DNA of 5,488 bases, taken from positions 1,327 through 6,814 of the forward strand of contig JAPSIJ010000122.1 of assembly GCA_031178805.1 (NCBI GenBank). Direction: 5' to 3'. The notes beneath the pieces were generated by a model. That model saw only the letters and a program-made list of their open reading frames with translations. It did no database searches and had not been told where the DNA came from. The DNA comes from Cellulomonas sp. GTDB taxonomy: Bacteria; Actinomycetota; Actinomycetes; Actinomycetales; Cellulomonadaceae. Below are positions 1-5,488 of this stretch, piece by piece (position 1 is the first letter of the stretch; the number at the start of each line of letters is the position of its first letter). The position numbers were made by a program, and so were the translations under genes.

Positions 1-1423
1 CCACCGTGCCGAACTCGATCAGCAGCGCCTGCTCCAGCGCGCGGACCGCTCCGCCCAGCGGCGCGCCGTCGGCACGCAGGGCGGCGAGCTCCCGCGCCGC
101 CTCGCGGCACGACCCGCCCTGCAGCACCCGCCACCGCGCCCGCAGGTAGCGGAGCTCCACGACCGCGAACGGCTCGCGGTCCGCGGCCTCGTCGGTGCCG
201 GCCAGCACCGCCTCCACCGCCCCGGGCTCCGGCGGGCCGGAGAGCAGCAGCCGCAGCAGCGGCGCCGCCCGCGCCGCCGTGGGGTCACGGCGCCAGCCCT
301 CGGACGCCCGGTGGACGTCCGCGTCCCACGTCCCGGCCAGGACGGCGTCGACGGTCTCGTCCGCGAAGTCCGGTCCCGTGCCGCACGCCTCGTGCCCGCC
401 CCGCCCGAGGGCCCGCAGGCCCACGGCGGCGGTCGGGGCCGGCCCGCCCGGAAGGTCCAGCGCCTCGAGCGCGGCCGCCGCCCGGCAGCGCCGCGCGGCG
501 AACCGCGGCTGCCGCAGGTGCGCCGACAGCCCCGGGGGGTGCACCGCGACGACCTCCCCGGCGACGTGGGTGCTGACCCGCGCCAGGTCCAACCCCAGGA
601 GCTCGTCGAGCCGGTCCCAGGACAGCAGCCGGCCGGCGACGTCCAGCGGGACCGTCCCCGCGGCCGCGAGCAGGTCCAGGGCATCGCGGGCCTGCGCCGG
701 GGTGCCCGTCAGGTACGCCTCGTACCCGCCGTCCGCCACCGGTGGGACCGCCTCACGGTCCCGGGCGTCCTCCGCGCCGTCGAGCAGCGCCACCGCCAGT
801 CCCGGCAACCCCGCGCTGTCCCGGTGCACCCGCGCCAGCGCCAGCGGGTCGACCGGTTCCCGCGAGCCCTGCTGCAGCGCCCCGAGCAGCGCCTCGAACC
901 GCAGCCCGTCGAGGCGCAGCTGCGCGCCCGGCACCAGGACCGGCAGGCTCTCCGCGTCCGGCACGCCCTGGGGCCGGTGCGCCTGCGCCACCGGGGTGCC
1001 GAACAACCGGTGCAGGCTCGCGACCAGCCCGCGCGAGGCCACGTCGAGCAGCTCGGCGTCGTCCACCACCAGCACGTGGGTCCCGCTCTCCAGGAGCTGC
1101 CCGTACGCCTCCTCCAGCTCCGCGTAGGCCGGGGCGCCGTCCGTGCGGGACCGCAGGCCCGGAGGCAGCGCCGCGCGGAGCGCGTGCAGGGGCGGCGCGC
1201 CGAGCCCCGGGCGCACGTGCACGACCGGACGACCCGCCGCCTGCGACCGGGCGGCGACCGCCCGCAGCGTGGTGCTGCGACCCGAGGTCCGGCGCCCGAC
1301 GAGGCACACGCAGGTGCCGCGGGACAGCAGTCCCACGGCCTGCTCGACGAGGTCCTCCCGGCCGGGCGCCGACGCGGCGGCGGGCGCGGCGGGGACGGCG
1401 GCGGCCTCCCGGTGAACGCTCAT
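1..1423 (-). CDS. LuxR/LAL-like ATPase regulator, N-terminal part (runs off left edge)
   Basis: An uninterrupted frame of 474 codons runs from ATG at 1423-1421 to the left edge, so the C-terminus is missing. A GAGG ribosome binding site lies 10 bases upstream of the ATG. After an Ala/Pro-rich leader (residues 1-20) comes a P-loop-like motif, LVGRRTSGRSTT, at residues 41-52. Residue 49, where the Walker A lysine is expected, is arginine. A Walker B-like strand, HVLVVDDAELL, follows at 116-126. The rest is Leu/Ala/Arg-rich and helical, including a winged-helix-like stretch near 240-310. This order resembles the N-terminal half of large ATP-binding LuxR (LAL/MalT-like) regulators of actinomycetes, which end in a LuxR helix-turn-helix. 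That domain would lie beyond the window, so the regulator call is inferred. It could instead be a STAND/AAA protein with another effector domain. The gene follows the flavin-protein gene after 61 bases, with a small hairpin between them. No frameshift or internal stop is seen. Confidence 0.75.
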   Translation of the reverse strand, partial: MSVHREAAAVPAAPAAASAPGREDLVEQAVGLLSRGTCVCLVGRRTSGRSTTLRAVAARSQAAGRPVVHVRPGLGAPPLHALRAALPPGLRSRTDGAPAYAELEEAYGQLLESGTHVLVVDDAELLDVASRGLVASLHRLFGTPVAQAHRPQGVPDAESLPVLVPGAQLRLDGLRFEALLGALQQGSREPVDPLALARVHRDSAGLPGLAVALLDGAEDARDREAVPPVADGGYEAYLTGTPAQARDALDLLAAAGTVPLDVAGRLLSWDRLDELLGLDLARVSTHVAGEVVAVHPPGLSAHLRQPRFAARRCRAAAALEALDLPGGPAPTAAVGLRALGRGGHEACGTGPDFADETVDAVLAGTWDADVHRASEGWRRDPTAARAAPLLRLLLSGPPEPGAVEAVLAGTDEAADREPFAVVELRYLRARWRVLQGGSCREAARELAALRADGAPLGGAVRALEQALLIEFGTV

Positions 1424-1433
1424 GGTGCCCGAT

Positions 1434-1437
1434 CCTC
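1434..1437 (-). promoter_or_regulatory. Ribosome binding site of the left-edge regulator gene
   Basis: On the minus strand GAGG stands 10 bases before the ATG at 1423. It is modest, but it is the only purine-rich site near that codon and supports the chosen start. Confidence 0.5.
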
Positions 1438-1442
1438 GCCGC

Positions 1443-1465
1443 CGGACGGCACCACCCACCGTCCG
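1443..1465 (-). other. Short inverted repeat between two genes (weak terminator or operator)
   Basis: CGGACGG (1443-1449) and CCGTCCG (1459-1465) form a perfect 7-base-pair inverted repeat around a 9-base loop. It lies 19 bases after the flavin-protein stop codon and 19 bases before the next start. No T-rich tract follows on the minus strand, so a classical intrinsic terminator is not supported. It could be a U-less terminator, an operator, or chance in GC-rich DNA. Confidence 0.3.
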
Positions 1466-1484
1466 CGCGACCGCCACTCAGCCC

Positions 1485-2048
1485 TCAGGGCACGAGGCGC
1501 TCGCCGATCCACCCGGTCGCGGTGCGCTCGAACACCGCCCGCTCCAGCGGGTCCGCCGACACGTCCACGCGGTCCACCAGGTCCACGGTCACCTCCACCC
1601 ACGCGAACCGCTCGAACCAGACGCGCTCGTCCTCGTCGGGACCCGCCGGGCGGCCGCCGGCGGGCAGGGACGTCCCCGGCACGGACGACGAGCCGTAGCT
1701 GCGACGGGTGCGCTCCCCCAGCGACTGCCACCGGCGGCGGCGCTCGGCCGCGTCGGCGACGACGAGCGCCCTGCCCTCGAGGCGGAGCTGCACCCCGGTG
1801 CCCTCGTCGTATCCGCTGAGCGCCACCCGCGGGTGGCCGCGGATCTCCGCGACCTTGGCGGAGCGGGCGTCCGTGGCGAACGAGAGCACGCCCGCGTCGG
1901 GGTCGCAGGCCCGGAGGATGATCGAGCGGACGCGCGGGGAGCCCAGTGCGTCGACCGTCGCCAGGGCGGCGAGCGTGAACGGGGTGCGCCGGGTCGTCGC
2001 GTCGACGAGCGCCCGCCAGCTCGCGGACAGGACGGGGTCCAGCACCAT
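1485..2048 (-). CDS. Pyridoxamine 5'-phosphate oxidase-like flavin-binding protein (Alr4036-type)
   Basis: 187 residues. The frame stays open upstream to 2114, but the ATG at 2048 has a strong GGGAGGGGAG ribosome binding site 8 bases before it. The extra 22 residues of the longer version (rich in Arg and Gly) look like untranslated DNA, so 2048 is preferred. The sequence fits the split-barrel flavin-binding fold: PRVRSIILRA at 39-48, FATDARSAKVAEI at 57-69 (the TD-RS-K phosphate-binding pattern), GVQLRLEGRA at 85-94, then WQSLGERTRRSYGSSS at 107-122 and a C-terminal GW-x-GERLVP (179-187), which recalls the RLxP ending of pyridoxamine phosphate oxidases. The length matches the Alr4036-like branch, whose members are mostly uncharacterised. 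They probably bind FMN or F420, so true PNP oxidase activity should not be assumed. The protein appears soluble and cytoplasmic, with no signal peptide. It lies 73 bases after the DUF4386 gene with no clear promoter of its own, so co-transcription is plausible but unproven. Confidence 0.85.
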   Translation of the reverse strand: MVLDPVLSASWRALVDATTRRTPFTLAALATVDALGSPRVRSIILRACDPDAGVLSFATDARSAKVAEIRGHPRVALSGYDEGTGVQLRLEGRALVVADAAERRRRWQSLGERTRRSYGSSSVPGTSLPAGGRPAGPDEDERVWFERFAWVEVTVDLVDRVDVSADPLERAVFERTATGWIGERLVP

Positions 2049-2056
2049 CGACGTCG

Positions 2057-2066
2057 CTCCCCTCCC
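2057..2066 (-). promoter_or_regulatory. Strong ribosome binding site deciding the flavin-protein start
   Basis: The minus strand reads GGGAGGGGAG, ending 8 bases before the ATG at 2048. It favours this start over the upstream in-frame ATG at 2114, which lies 8 bases from the end of the preceding gene. Confidence 0.75.
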
Positions 2067-2100
2067 GGACCGCCACGGCCTCAACCGATCCTGGCACGCA

Positions 2101-2111
2101 CCGCCGGGCGG
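2101..2111 (-). other. Small GC hairpin after the DUF4386 gene
   Basis: CCGCC-G-GGCGG is a short perfect palindrome 10 bases downstream of the DUF4386 stop codon. It has no T tract and the stem is short (four pairs with a three-base loop). It might weakly attenuate read-through, but in DNA this GC-rich such a motif is expected by chance. Confidence 0.15.
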
Positions 2112-2121
2112 CACCTCACCG

Positions 2122-2862
2122 TCAGGCGGTCGCGGCCACCGGGAACGCCGCGGGCCGGAAGCCGCGCACCAGCAGCCACAGCCCCAGCGACAGCTCCCAC
2201 AGGAAGATCGGCGCGACGGCGACCGCGGAGAGCACGGACAGCTGCTCGTTGAGACCGACCATCGTCAGCACGTCGGAGGCGAGCAGCAGCGGCGCCCCGA
2301 CGAGCCCGGCGAGGGGGATGGCGCGCGGCACGAGGCCGGACCGCAGCATCAGCGGGGCCAGGAGCAGCGCGTTCACCCCCGCGAGCACCCCGGGCCCGAG
2401 CAGGAACGTCCAGTCGCGGACGGCCACGAGCCCCTGCGCCACCGCCACCAGCGCGGTGCCGTCCGTGCCCGTCGCCGGCCCGGCCTGGCGCATCGTGACC
2501 ACGGCGAGCAGGCTGACCACCCCGACGGCGATGACCGCGGCCTCCAGCACCCGCGACGCGAGGAAGCCGAGGGCGAGGTGCTCGCCCCACCGCTTCACCA
2601 CGCCGAACAGCACGACGGCCGTGCCGATGCAGGCGAGGGCGTTCACCAGGTCGAGCAGCGCGCCGGCCACCACGGAGCCGTCGGCGCCGGGCCCGAGCAC
2701 GTACGCGGGGTCGTCGAGCACCGGGCCGAGCAGCGGCAGCGCGGGGATGGAGCTGGCGAACGTCAGCAGGTAGAGCGCCCCGGCCAGCCGCGCGGTCGCG
2801 CGGTGCGGGGCGGCACGGCGCGACCCCGCGGGGACGTCGGCGTGGGCGGTGGTGGTGGACAT
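2122..2862 (-). CDS. DUF4386-type six-helix membrane protein
   Basis: 246 residues from the ATG at 2862, which has GAGGAG five bases upstream. The frame is open a further 28 codons, to 2946, but that stretch would cover the promoter/operator region and lacks a good ribosome binding site. After a polar N-terminus of about 22 residues come six likely membrane helices, near 24-46, 63-88, 97-122, 150-172, 180-203 and 208-232. RLAGALYLLTF at the first helix and VKRWGEHLALGFLASRVLEA before the third match the DUF4386 family as I know it: a first helix of the R-x-x-G-x-x-Y-L-x-T kind and a conserved R-x-x-E in the third. The family has no established biochemical role and no catalytic motif is visible. 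The gene starts 111 bases after the large LuxR regulator on the same strand, a gap that holds an operator-like repeat array. Regulation by that neighbour is therefore a reasonable inference. DUF4386 is the best family match; its function is unknown. Confidence 0.85.
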   Translation of the reverse strand: MSTTTAHADVPAGSRRAAPHRATARLAGALYLLTFASSIPALPLLGPVLDDPAYVLGPGADGSVVAGALLDLVNALACIGTAVVLFGVVKRWGEHLALGFLASRVLEAAVIAVGVVSLLAVVTMRQAGPATGTDGTALVAVAQGLVAVRDWTFLLGPGVLAGVNALLLAPLMLRSGLVPRAIPLAGLVGAPLLLASDVLTMVGLNEQLSVLSAVAVAPIFLWELSLGLWLLVRGFRPAAFPVAATA

Positions 2863-2867
2863 CGGGG

Positions 2868-2873
2868 CTCCTC
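2868..2873 (-). promoter_or_regulatory. Ribosome binding site deciding the DUF4386 start
   Basis: GAGGAG on the minus strand, five bases before the ATG at 2862. It supports this start over the more upstream in-frame ATG at 2946. Confidence 0.7.
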
Positions 2874-2910
2874 GGCGGCTCGGGGCGACCGACCGCCGCC
2901 CGTGCGACGC

Positions 2911-2916
2911 ACCGTA
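2911..2916 (-). promoter_or_regulatory. Possible -10 element for the DUF4386 gene
   Basis: The minus strand reads TACGGT, which fits the loose actinobacterial TAnnnT pattern. It would place a transcription start near 2904 and give a leader of roughly 40 bases. No recognisable -35 hexamer lies 16-19 bases upstream; that space is occupied by the heptamer repeats. This would suit an activator-dependent promoter, but a single six-base match is weak evidence. Confidence 0.3.
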
Positions 2917-2925
2917 GGAACCGGC

Positions 2926-2955
2926 GTGGTGAGCGCGGATCACCACGTGTGGTGA
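2926..2955. promoter_or_regulatory. Heptamer repeat array, candidate operator
   Basis: Three exact copies of one 7-base word occur in 30 bases: GTGGTGA at 2926-2932, TCACCAC at 2940-2946 and GTGGTGA at 2949-2955. The last two form a perfect inverted repeat with a two-base centre (2940-2955); the first and second form another with a seven-base spacer. A looser half-site, GGGTGA, follows at 2962-2967. The array is in the non-coding gap between the large LuxR regulator and the DUF4386 gene, just upstream of a possible -10 element. If that element is real, the tight inverted repeat is centred near -43, a usual position for an activator. The binding protein is unknown: the adjacent LuxR protein is one candidate, a TetR- or MarR-like dimer encoded elsewhere another. 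As RNA the repeats could form alternative hairpins, but no T tract follows, so a standard terminator is less likely. Confidence 0.5.
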
Positions 2956-2973
2956 GGGCGCGGGTGAACGTCG

Positions 2974-5488
2974 TCAGCGCGCGTCGCGGAGCAGCCCGAG
3001 CTCGTCGGCGCGGCGGACCGCGGCCCGGCGGCTGTGCACGCCGAGCTTGCGGTACACGCTCGTGGTGTGGGTGCGGACGGTGTTCAGCGACAGCCCCAGG
3101 TGCCGGGCGATCTCGGGTCCGTCGAGCTCGGTCGCGAGCAGCCGCAGCACGGCCCGCTCGCGGTCGGTCAGCGGATCCGGCAGCCCCGCCGCGGCGGGCC
3201 CGACCGGCACGGCGCCCGGCGCCGCGGCGAGCAGCGTCGCCACGTGGGCGGGCGCGTCCGGGCGCAGCACGAGCACCCCGAGCAGCGCCGCCAGCGGTGC
3301 CCCCTCGTCGGCGAACACCCGCACGTGCCCCGGGCCGGCCGCCAGCCGCACCGCCCGGTCGAGCGCCGCGAGCGCCCCCGGGACGTCGCCGTCCGCCTGC
3401 CGGGCCAGCGCCCGGAGCACGAGCGCCTCGACCACCGCGCCGGTGCGGCCGCCGGCCTCGGCCGCGGCGAGCACCCCGGTCAGCAGCCGGTCGGCGTCCG
3501 CGAGCGCGCCGGGTGACGTCCCCGCGCGGTGCTCGGCGAGCAGCACGCGCGCGCGGGTCAGGTGCTCGTACTCGGCCAGGTAGCCGGGTGCGGCCACCGG
3601 CTCCCGCTCCCGCAGCCACCGCCGGGCGGGCTCGAGCCGGCCGGCACGCGCCTGCACCCCCGCGCGCACGGCGGCGACCGGGCGGACGTCCGGGAAGTAG
3701 TCGCCGACGTAGGCGCGCTCCGCCTCGTCCAGCAGCGCGACGGCGCCGTCGGCGTCCCCCTCGGCCACCCGCAGCAGCGCGCCCGCGACGAGCCGGCGGT
3801 GCCGGTGCTGCGGCAGGCCGGCGGCGTCGCCGAGCGCGTCGGCGGCGTCGAGGTGCGCCCGGGCGGCGTCCAGCGCACCGCGCTCGCGCAGCACGTCCGC
3901 CAGCGCGACGTGCATGTCCGCCGCGCCTCGCGGCGCCGCGTCCCCCGCACGCGCCAGCGCCCGGGCGTAGCCGTCCGCGGCCTCGGCCAGCCGGCCCTGC
4001 GCCACCCGGATGTCGCCGAGCGCGAGCACGGCGCCCAGCGCGTCGGCGTGGTGACCCGCCCGCTCCAGGGCGTCGAGCGACGCCGACCACCACCGCTCTG
4101 CCTCGCCGAGGTCGCCGCGGCTCCAGGCGGCGAGCCCGAGCAGGCCGGCGGCCGCCCCCCGGCCCAGGTGCTCGTCCGGCCCCAGCAGGTCGACCGCCCG
4201 GCGCGCGTGCCGCTCGACCGCCCCGCCGTCCCCGGCCGCCTGCGCCAGGGCGGCGCGGAAGATCGCCGCCTGCCCGGCCACCGCCGCGACCCCGGCCGGC
4301 ACGGGACCGTCGCCCGGGACCGCCACCCCGCGCTCCACGTGGTCCAGCAGCGCGGCGGCGTCGGCCGCCCGGCCCTCGGCGAGCAGCGCGCCGATCTGGC
4401 CGAGCGCGAGCCCCGGCCGGGCGCCCACCACGTCCGCCGGCAGCGCCTCGATCCAACCCCGCAGCGTCGACTCCCGACGCTCGCGCCGCATCACGGGCAC
4501 CGCGGCCTCGACCAGCTCCGCCGCCCGCGCGTGGTCCCCGCCCGCGAGCGCGTGCCGCACCGCCTCGACGGGATCGCCGTGCTCCGCGTGCCACCGCCCG
4601 GCGCGGCGGTGCAGGTCCGCCACCGCGTCGGCGCTCTCCTCGCGGGCGAGCCGGCCCGCCAGCACCTCGGCGAACAGGTGGTGGTAGCGGAACCACCGGC
4701 GGTCGTCGTCGAGCGGCACCAGGAACAGGTTGGCCCGGTCCAGCGCCTCCAGCGTCGCCGCCCCGTCGCGGCCGCCGGTCACCGCGTCGCACAGCGGCCC
4801 GGTCAGCCGGCTCAGCACGCTGGTGCGGAGCAGGAACGCGCGCACCTCGTCGGGCTGGTGGCGCAGCACCTCGTCGACGAGGTAGTCCGCGACGTGCCGG
4901 TGGTCGCCGTCCAGGCCGGCGAGGACGCCCGCGGCGTCCCCGGAGTCCTGCAGCGCCAGCACGACGAGCTGCACCGCGGCCGCCCAGCCCTCGGTGTGCC
5001 GGGCGACCGCCGCCACGTCCGCCGCGCCGAGCCGGTGCCCCGCGCCCGCGAGGTACGCCGCCGTCTCCTCCTGCGTGAACCGCAGGTGCTCCGCGCGGAG
5101 CTCGACGAGCTCCCCCCGGGCGCGCAGCCGCGGCAGCGGGAGGTCCGGCTCCGTCCGCGCCGCGAGCACCAGGTGCACGCGGGGCGGCAGGTGCTCGACC
5201 AGCAGGCGCACGCCCGCCAGCACCGGCTCCGTCGTCAGGACGTGCGCGTCGTCCAGCACGAGCAGCAGATCGCGGTCCAGCCCCGCGAGGTCGTTGAGCA
5301 GCGTGGTGACCACGGCGTCCGCGGGCTCGCCCGCCGCGCGCGCCGCCTCCGCCGCCGTCGTGGTCCCCGGGACGGCGGCGTCCACCGCCGCGAGCACGTA
5401 CGCCCAGAGCACCGCGGGGTCGTCGTCCGCGGCGTCGAGCGCCAGCCAGGCGACCGCCGCGCCCTCCGCCGTGCGGGCGGCGAGCCAC
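2974..5488 (-). CDS. Large MalT/LAL-type LuxR regulator, C-terminal part (runs off right edge)
   Basis: The window holds the last 837 residues; the first full codon is at 5487-5485. A GTG at 5412 could be mistaken for the start, but the 25 residues before it (with AWLALDAADDDPAVLW) match the conserved segment that follows the P-loop in MalT-like proteins, so the real start and Walker A motif lie outside. In fragment numbering: Walker B LLLVLDDAH at 74-82, a sensor-like LVLAARTEP at 106-114, FTQEETAAY at 137-145, TEGWAAAVQL at 165-174, and WFRYHHLFAEVL at 265-276, all typical of this STAND ATPase class. An Ala/Leu/Arg-rich region of TPR-like helices covers about 290-760. It ends in a LuxR helix-turn-helix at 773-837 (2977-3171), with LTDRERAVLRLLA and NTVRTHTTSVYRKLGV. 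Such proteins are ATP-dependent transcription activators whose helical region senses an inducer; the ligand cannot be predicted here. The gene precedes the DUF4386 gene on the same strand. Confidence 0.93.
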   Translation of the reverse strand, partial: WLAARTAEGAAVAWLALDAADDDPAVLWAYVLAAVDAAVPGTTTAAEAARAAGEPADAVVTTLLNDLAGLDRDLLLVLDDAHVLTTEPVLAGVRLLVEHLPPRVHLVLAARTEPDLPLPRLRARGELVELRAEHLRFTQEETAAYLAGAGHRLGAADVAAVARHTEGWAAAVQLVVLALQDSGDAAGVLAGLDGDHRHVADYLVDEVLRHQPDEVRAFLLRTSVLSRLTGPLCDAVTGGRDGAATLEALDRANLFLVPLDDDRRWFRYHHLFAEVLAGRLAREESADAVADLHRRAGRWHAEHGDPVEAVRHALAGGDHARAAELVEAAVPVMRRERRESTLRGWIEALPADVVGARPGLALGQIGALLAEGRAADAAALLDHVERGVAVPGDGPVPAGVAAVAGQAAIFRAALAQAAGDGGAVERHARRAVDLLGPDEHLGRGAAAGLLGLAAWSRGDLGEAERWWSASLDALERAGHHADALGAVLALGDIRVAQGRLAEAADGYARALARAGDAAPRGAADMHVALADVLRERGALDAARAHLDAADALGDAAGLPQHRHRRLVAGALLRVAEGDADGAVALLDEAERAYVGDYFPDVRPVAAVRAGVQARAGRLEPARRWLREREPVAAPGYLAEYEHLTRARVLLAEHRAGTSPGALADADRLLTGVLAAAEAGGRTGAVVEALVLRALARQADGDVPGALAALDRAVRLAAGPGHVRVFADEGAPLAALLGVLVLRPDAPAHVATLLAAAPGAVPVGPAAAGLPDPLTDRERAVLRLLATELDGPEIARHLGLSLNTVRTHTTSVYRKLGVHSRRAAVRRADELGLLRDAR

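Noticed and set aside
19..1307. Two shorter minus-strand frames (19-684 and 753-1307) inside the left regulator
   Set aside because: They are in a different frame from the continuous 474-codon reading that carries the Walker motifs, and their translations are low complexity.
311..1819. Plus-strand open frame spanning the left regulator and part of the flavin-protein gene
   Set aside because: Composition is Arg/Ala/Pro-rich without motifs, and it crosses two well-supported minus-strand genes.
1420..2097. Alternative minus-strand frame over the flavin-protein gene
   Set aside because: No recognisable motif, whereas the frame ending at 1485 gives the full flavin-binding pattern with a strong ribosome binding site.
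2940..2955. Inverted repeat as a classical intrinsic terminator of the LuxR gene
   Set aside because: No T-rich tract follows on the minus strand and the loop would be very small; an operator fits the triple repeat better.
2949..5078. Long plus-strand open frame opposite the LuxR gene
   Set aside because: Almost wholly Arg/Pro/Ala/Gly with no domain; an antisense shadow of the real gene.
2974..5412. GTG at 5412 as the true start of the large LuxR regulator
   Set aside because: The frame stays open to the window edge and the residues before it match the conserved family segment; a start here would remove the P-loop.
2081..5488. A very long open frame on the minus strand covering the LuxR gene and the DUF4386 gene in another frame
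   Set aside because: Its translation is low-complexity Arg/Gly/Ala/Pro, as expected for an out-of-frame reading of GC-rich genes. The alternative frames give recognisable LuxR and DUF4386 domains with proper stops.
1..5488. tRNA, rRNA, CRISPR array, transposase or insertion-sequence ends
   Set aside because: No conserved tRNA arms, regularly spaced repeats, transposase motifs or terminal inverted repeats with target duplications were seen on either strand.

Overview
The window is very GC-rich, gene-dense DNA with a strong G/C bias at third codon positions. Together with the protein families present (large ATPase-type LuxR regulators, a DUF4386 membrane protein, an Alr4036-like flavin-binding protein), this points to a high-GC actinomycete, perhaps a Cellulomonas-like member of the Micrococcales. 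The genus is an inference. All four genes lie on the minus strand, so transcription runs from position 5488 towards position 1. Two genes are cut by the window edges.

In transcription order: (1) 5488-2974, the C-terminal 837 residues of a large MalT/LAL-type LuxR regulator. It has the end of a STAND-type ATPase domain, a long helical repeat region and a C-terminal LuxR helix-turn-helix; its P-loop lies beyond the right edge. (2) 2862-2122, a 246-residue six-helix DUF4386 membrane protein. (3) 2048-1485, a 187-residue pyridoxamine-phosphate-oxidase-like flavin-binding protein of the Alr4036 type. (4) 1423-1, the N-terminal 474 residues of a second large ATPase regulator-like protein. It has a divergent Walker A motif and runs off the left edge before any DNA-binding domain.

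The gaps are 111, 73 and 61 bases, and none is long enough to hide another gene. The most interesting non-coding element is in the 111-base gap between the first regulator and the DUF4386 gene. There the heptamer TCACCAC/GTGGTGA occurs three times in 30 bases, forming one tight inverted repeat plus a further arm, just upstream of a possible -10 element for the DUF4386 gene. This looks like an operator. A simple model is that the upstream LuxR regulator, or another regulator, controls the membrane-protein gene and perhaps the flavin-protein gene behind it. What either downstream protein does in the cell cannot be told from sequence. I did not find a clearly new multi-gene system; the layout is a regulator / small membrane protein / flavoprotein / regulator neighbourhood with a few features worth checking.
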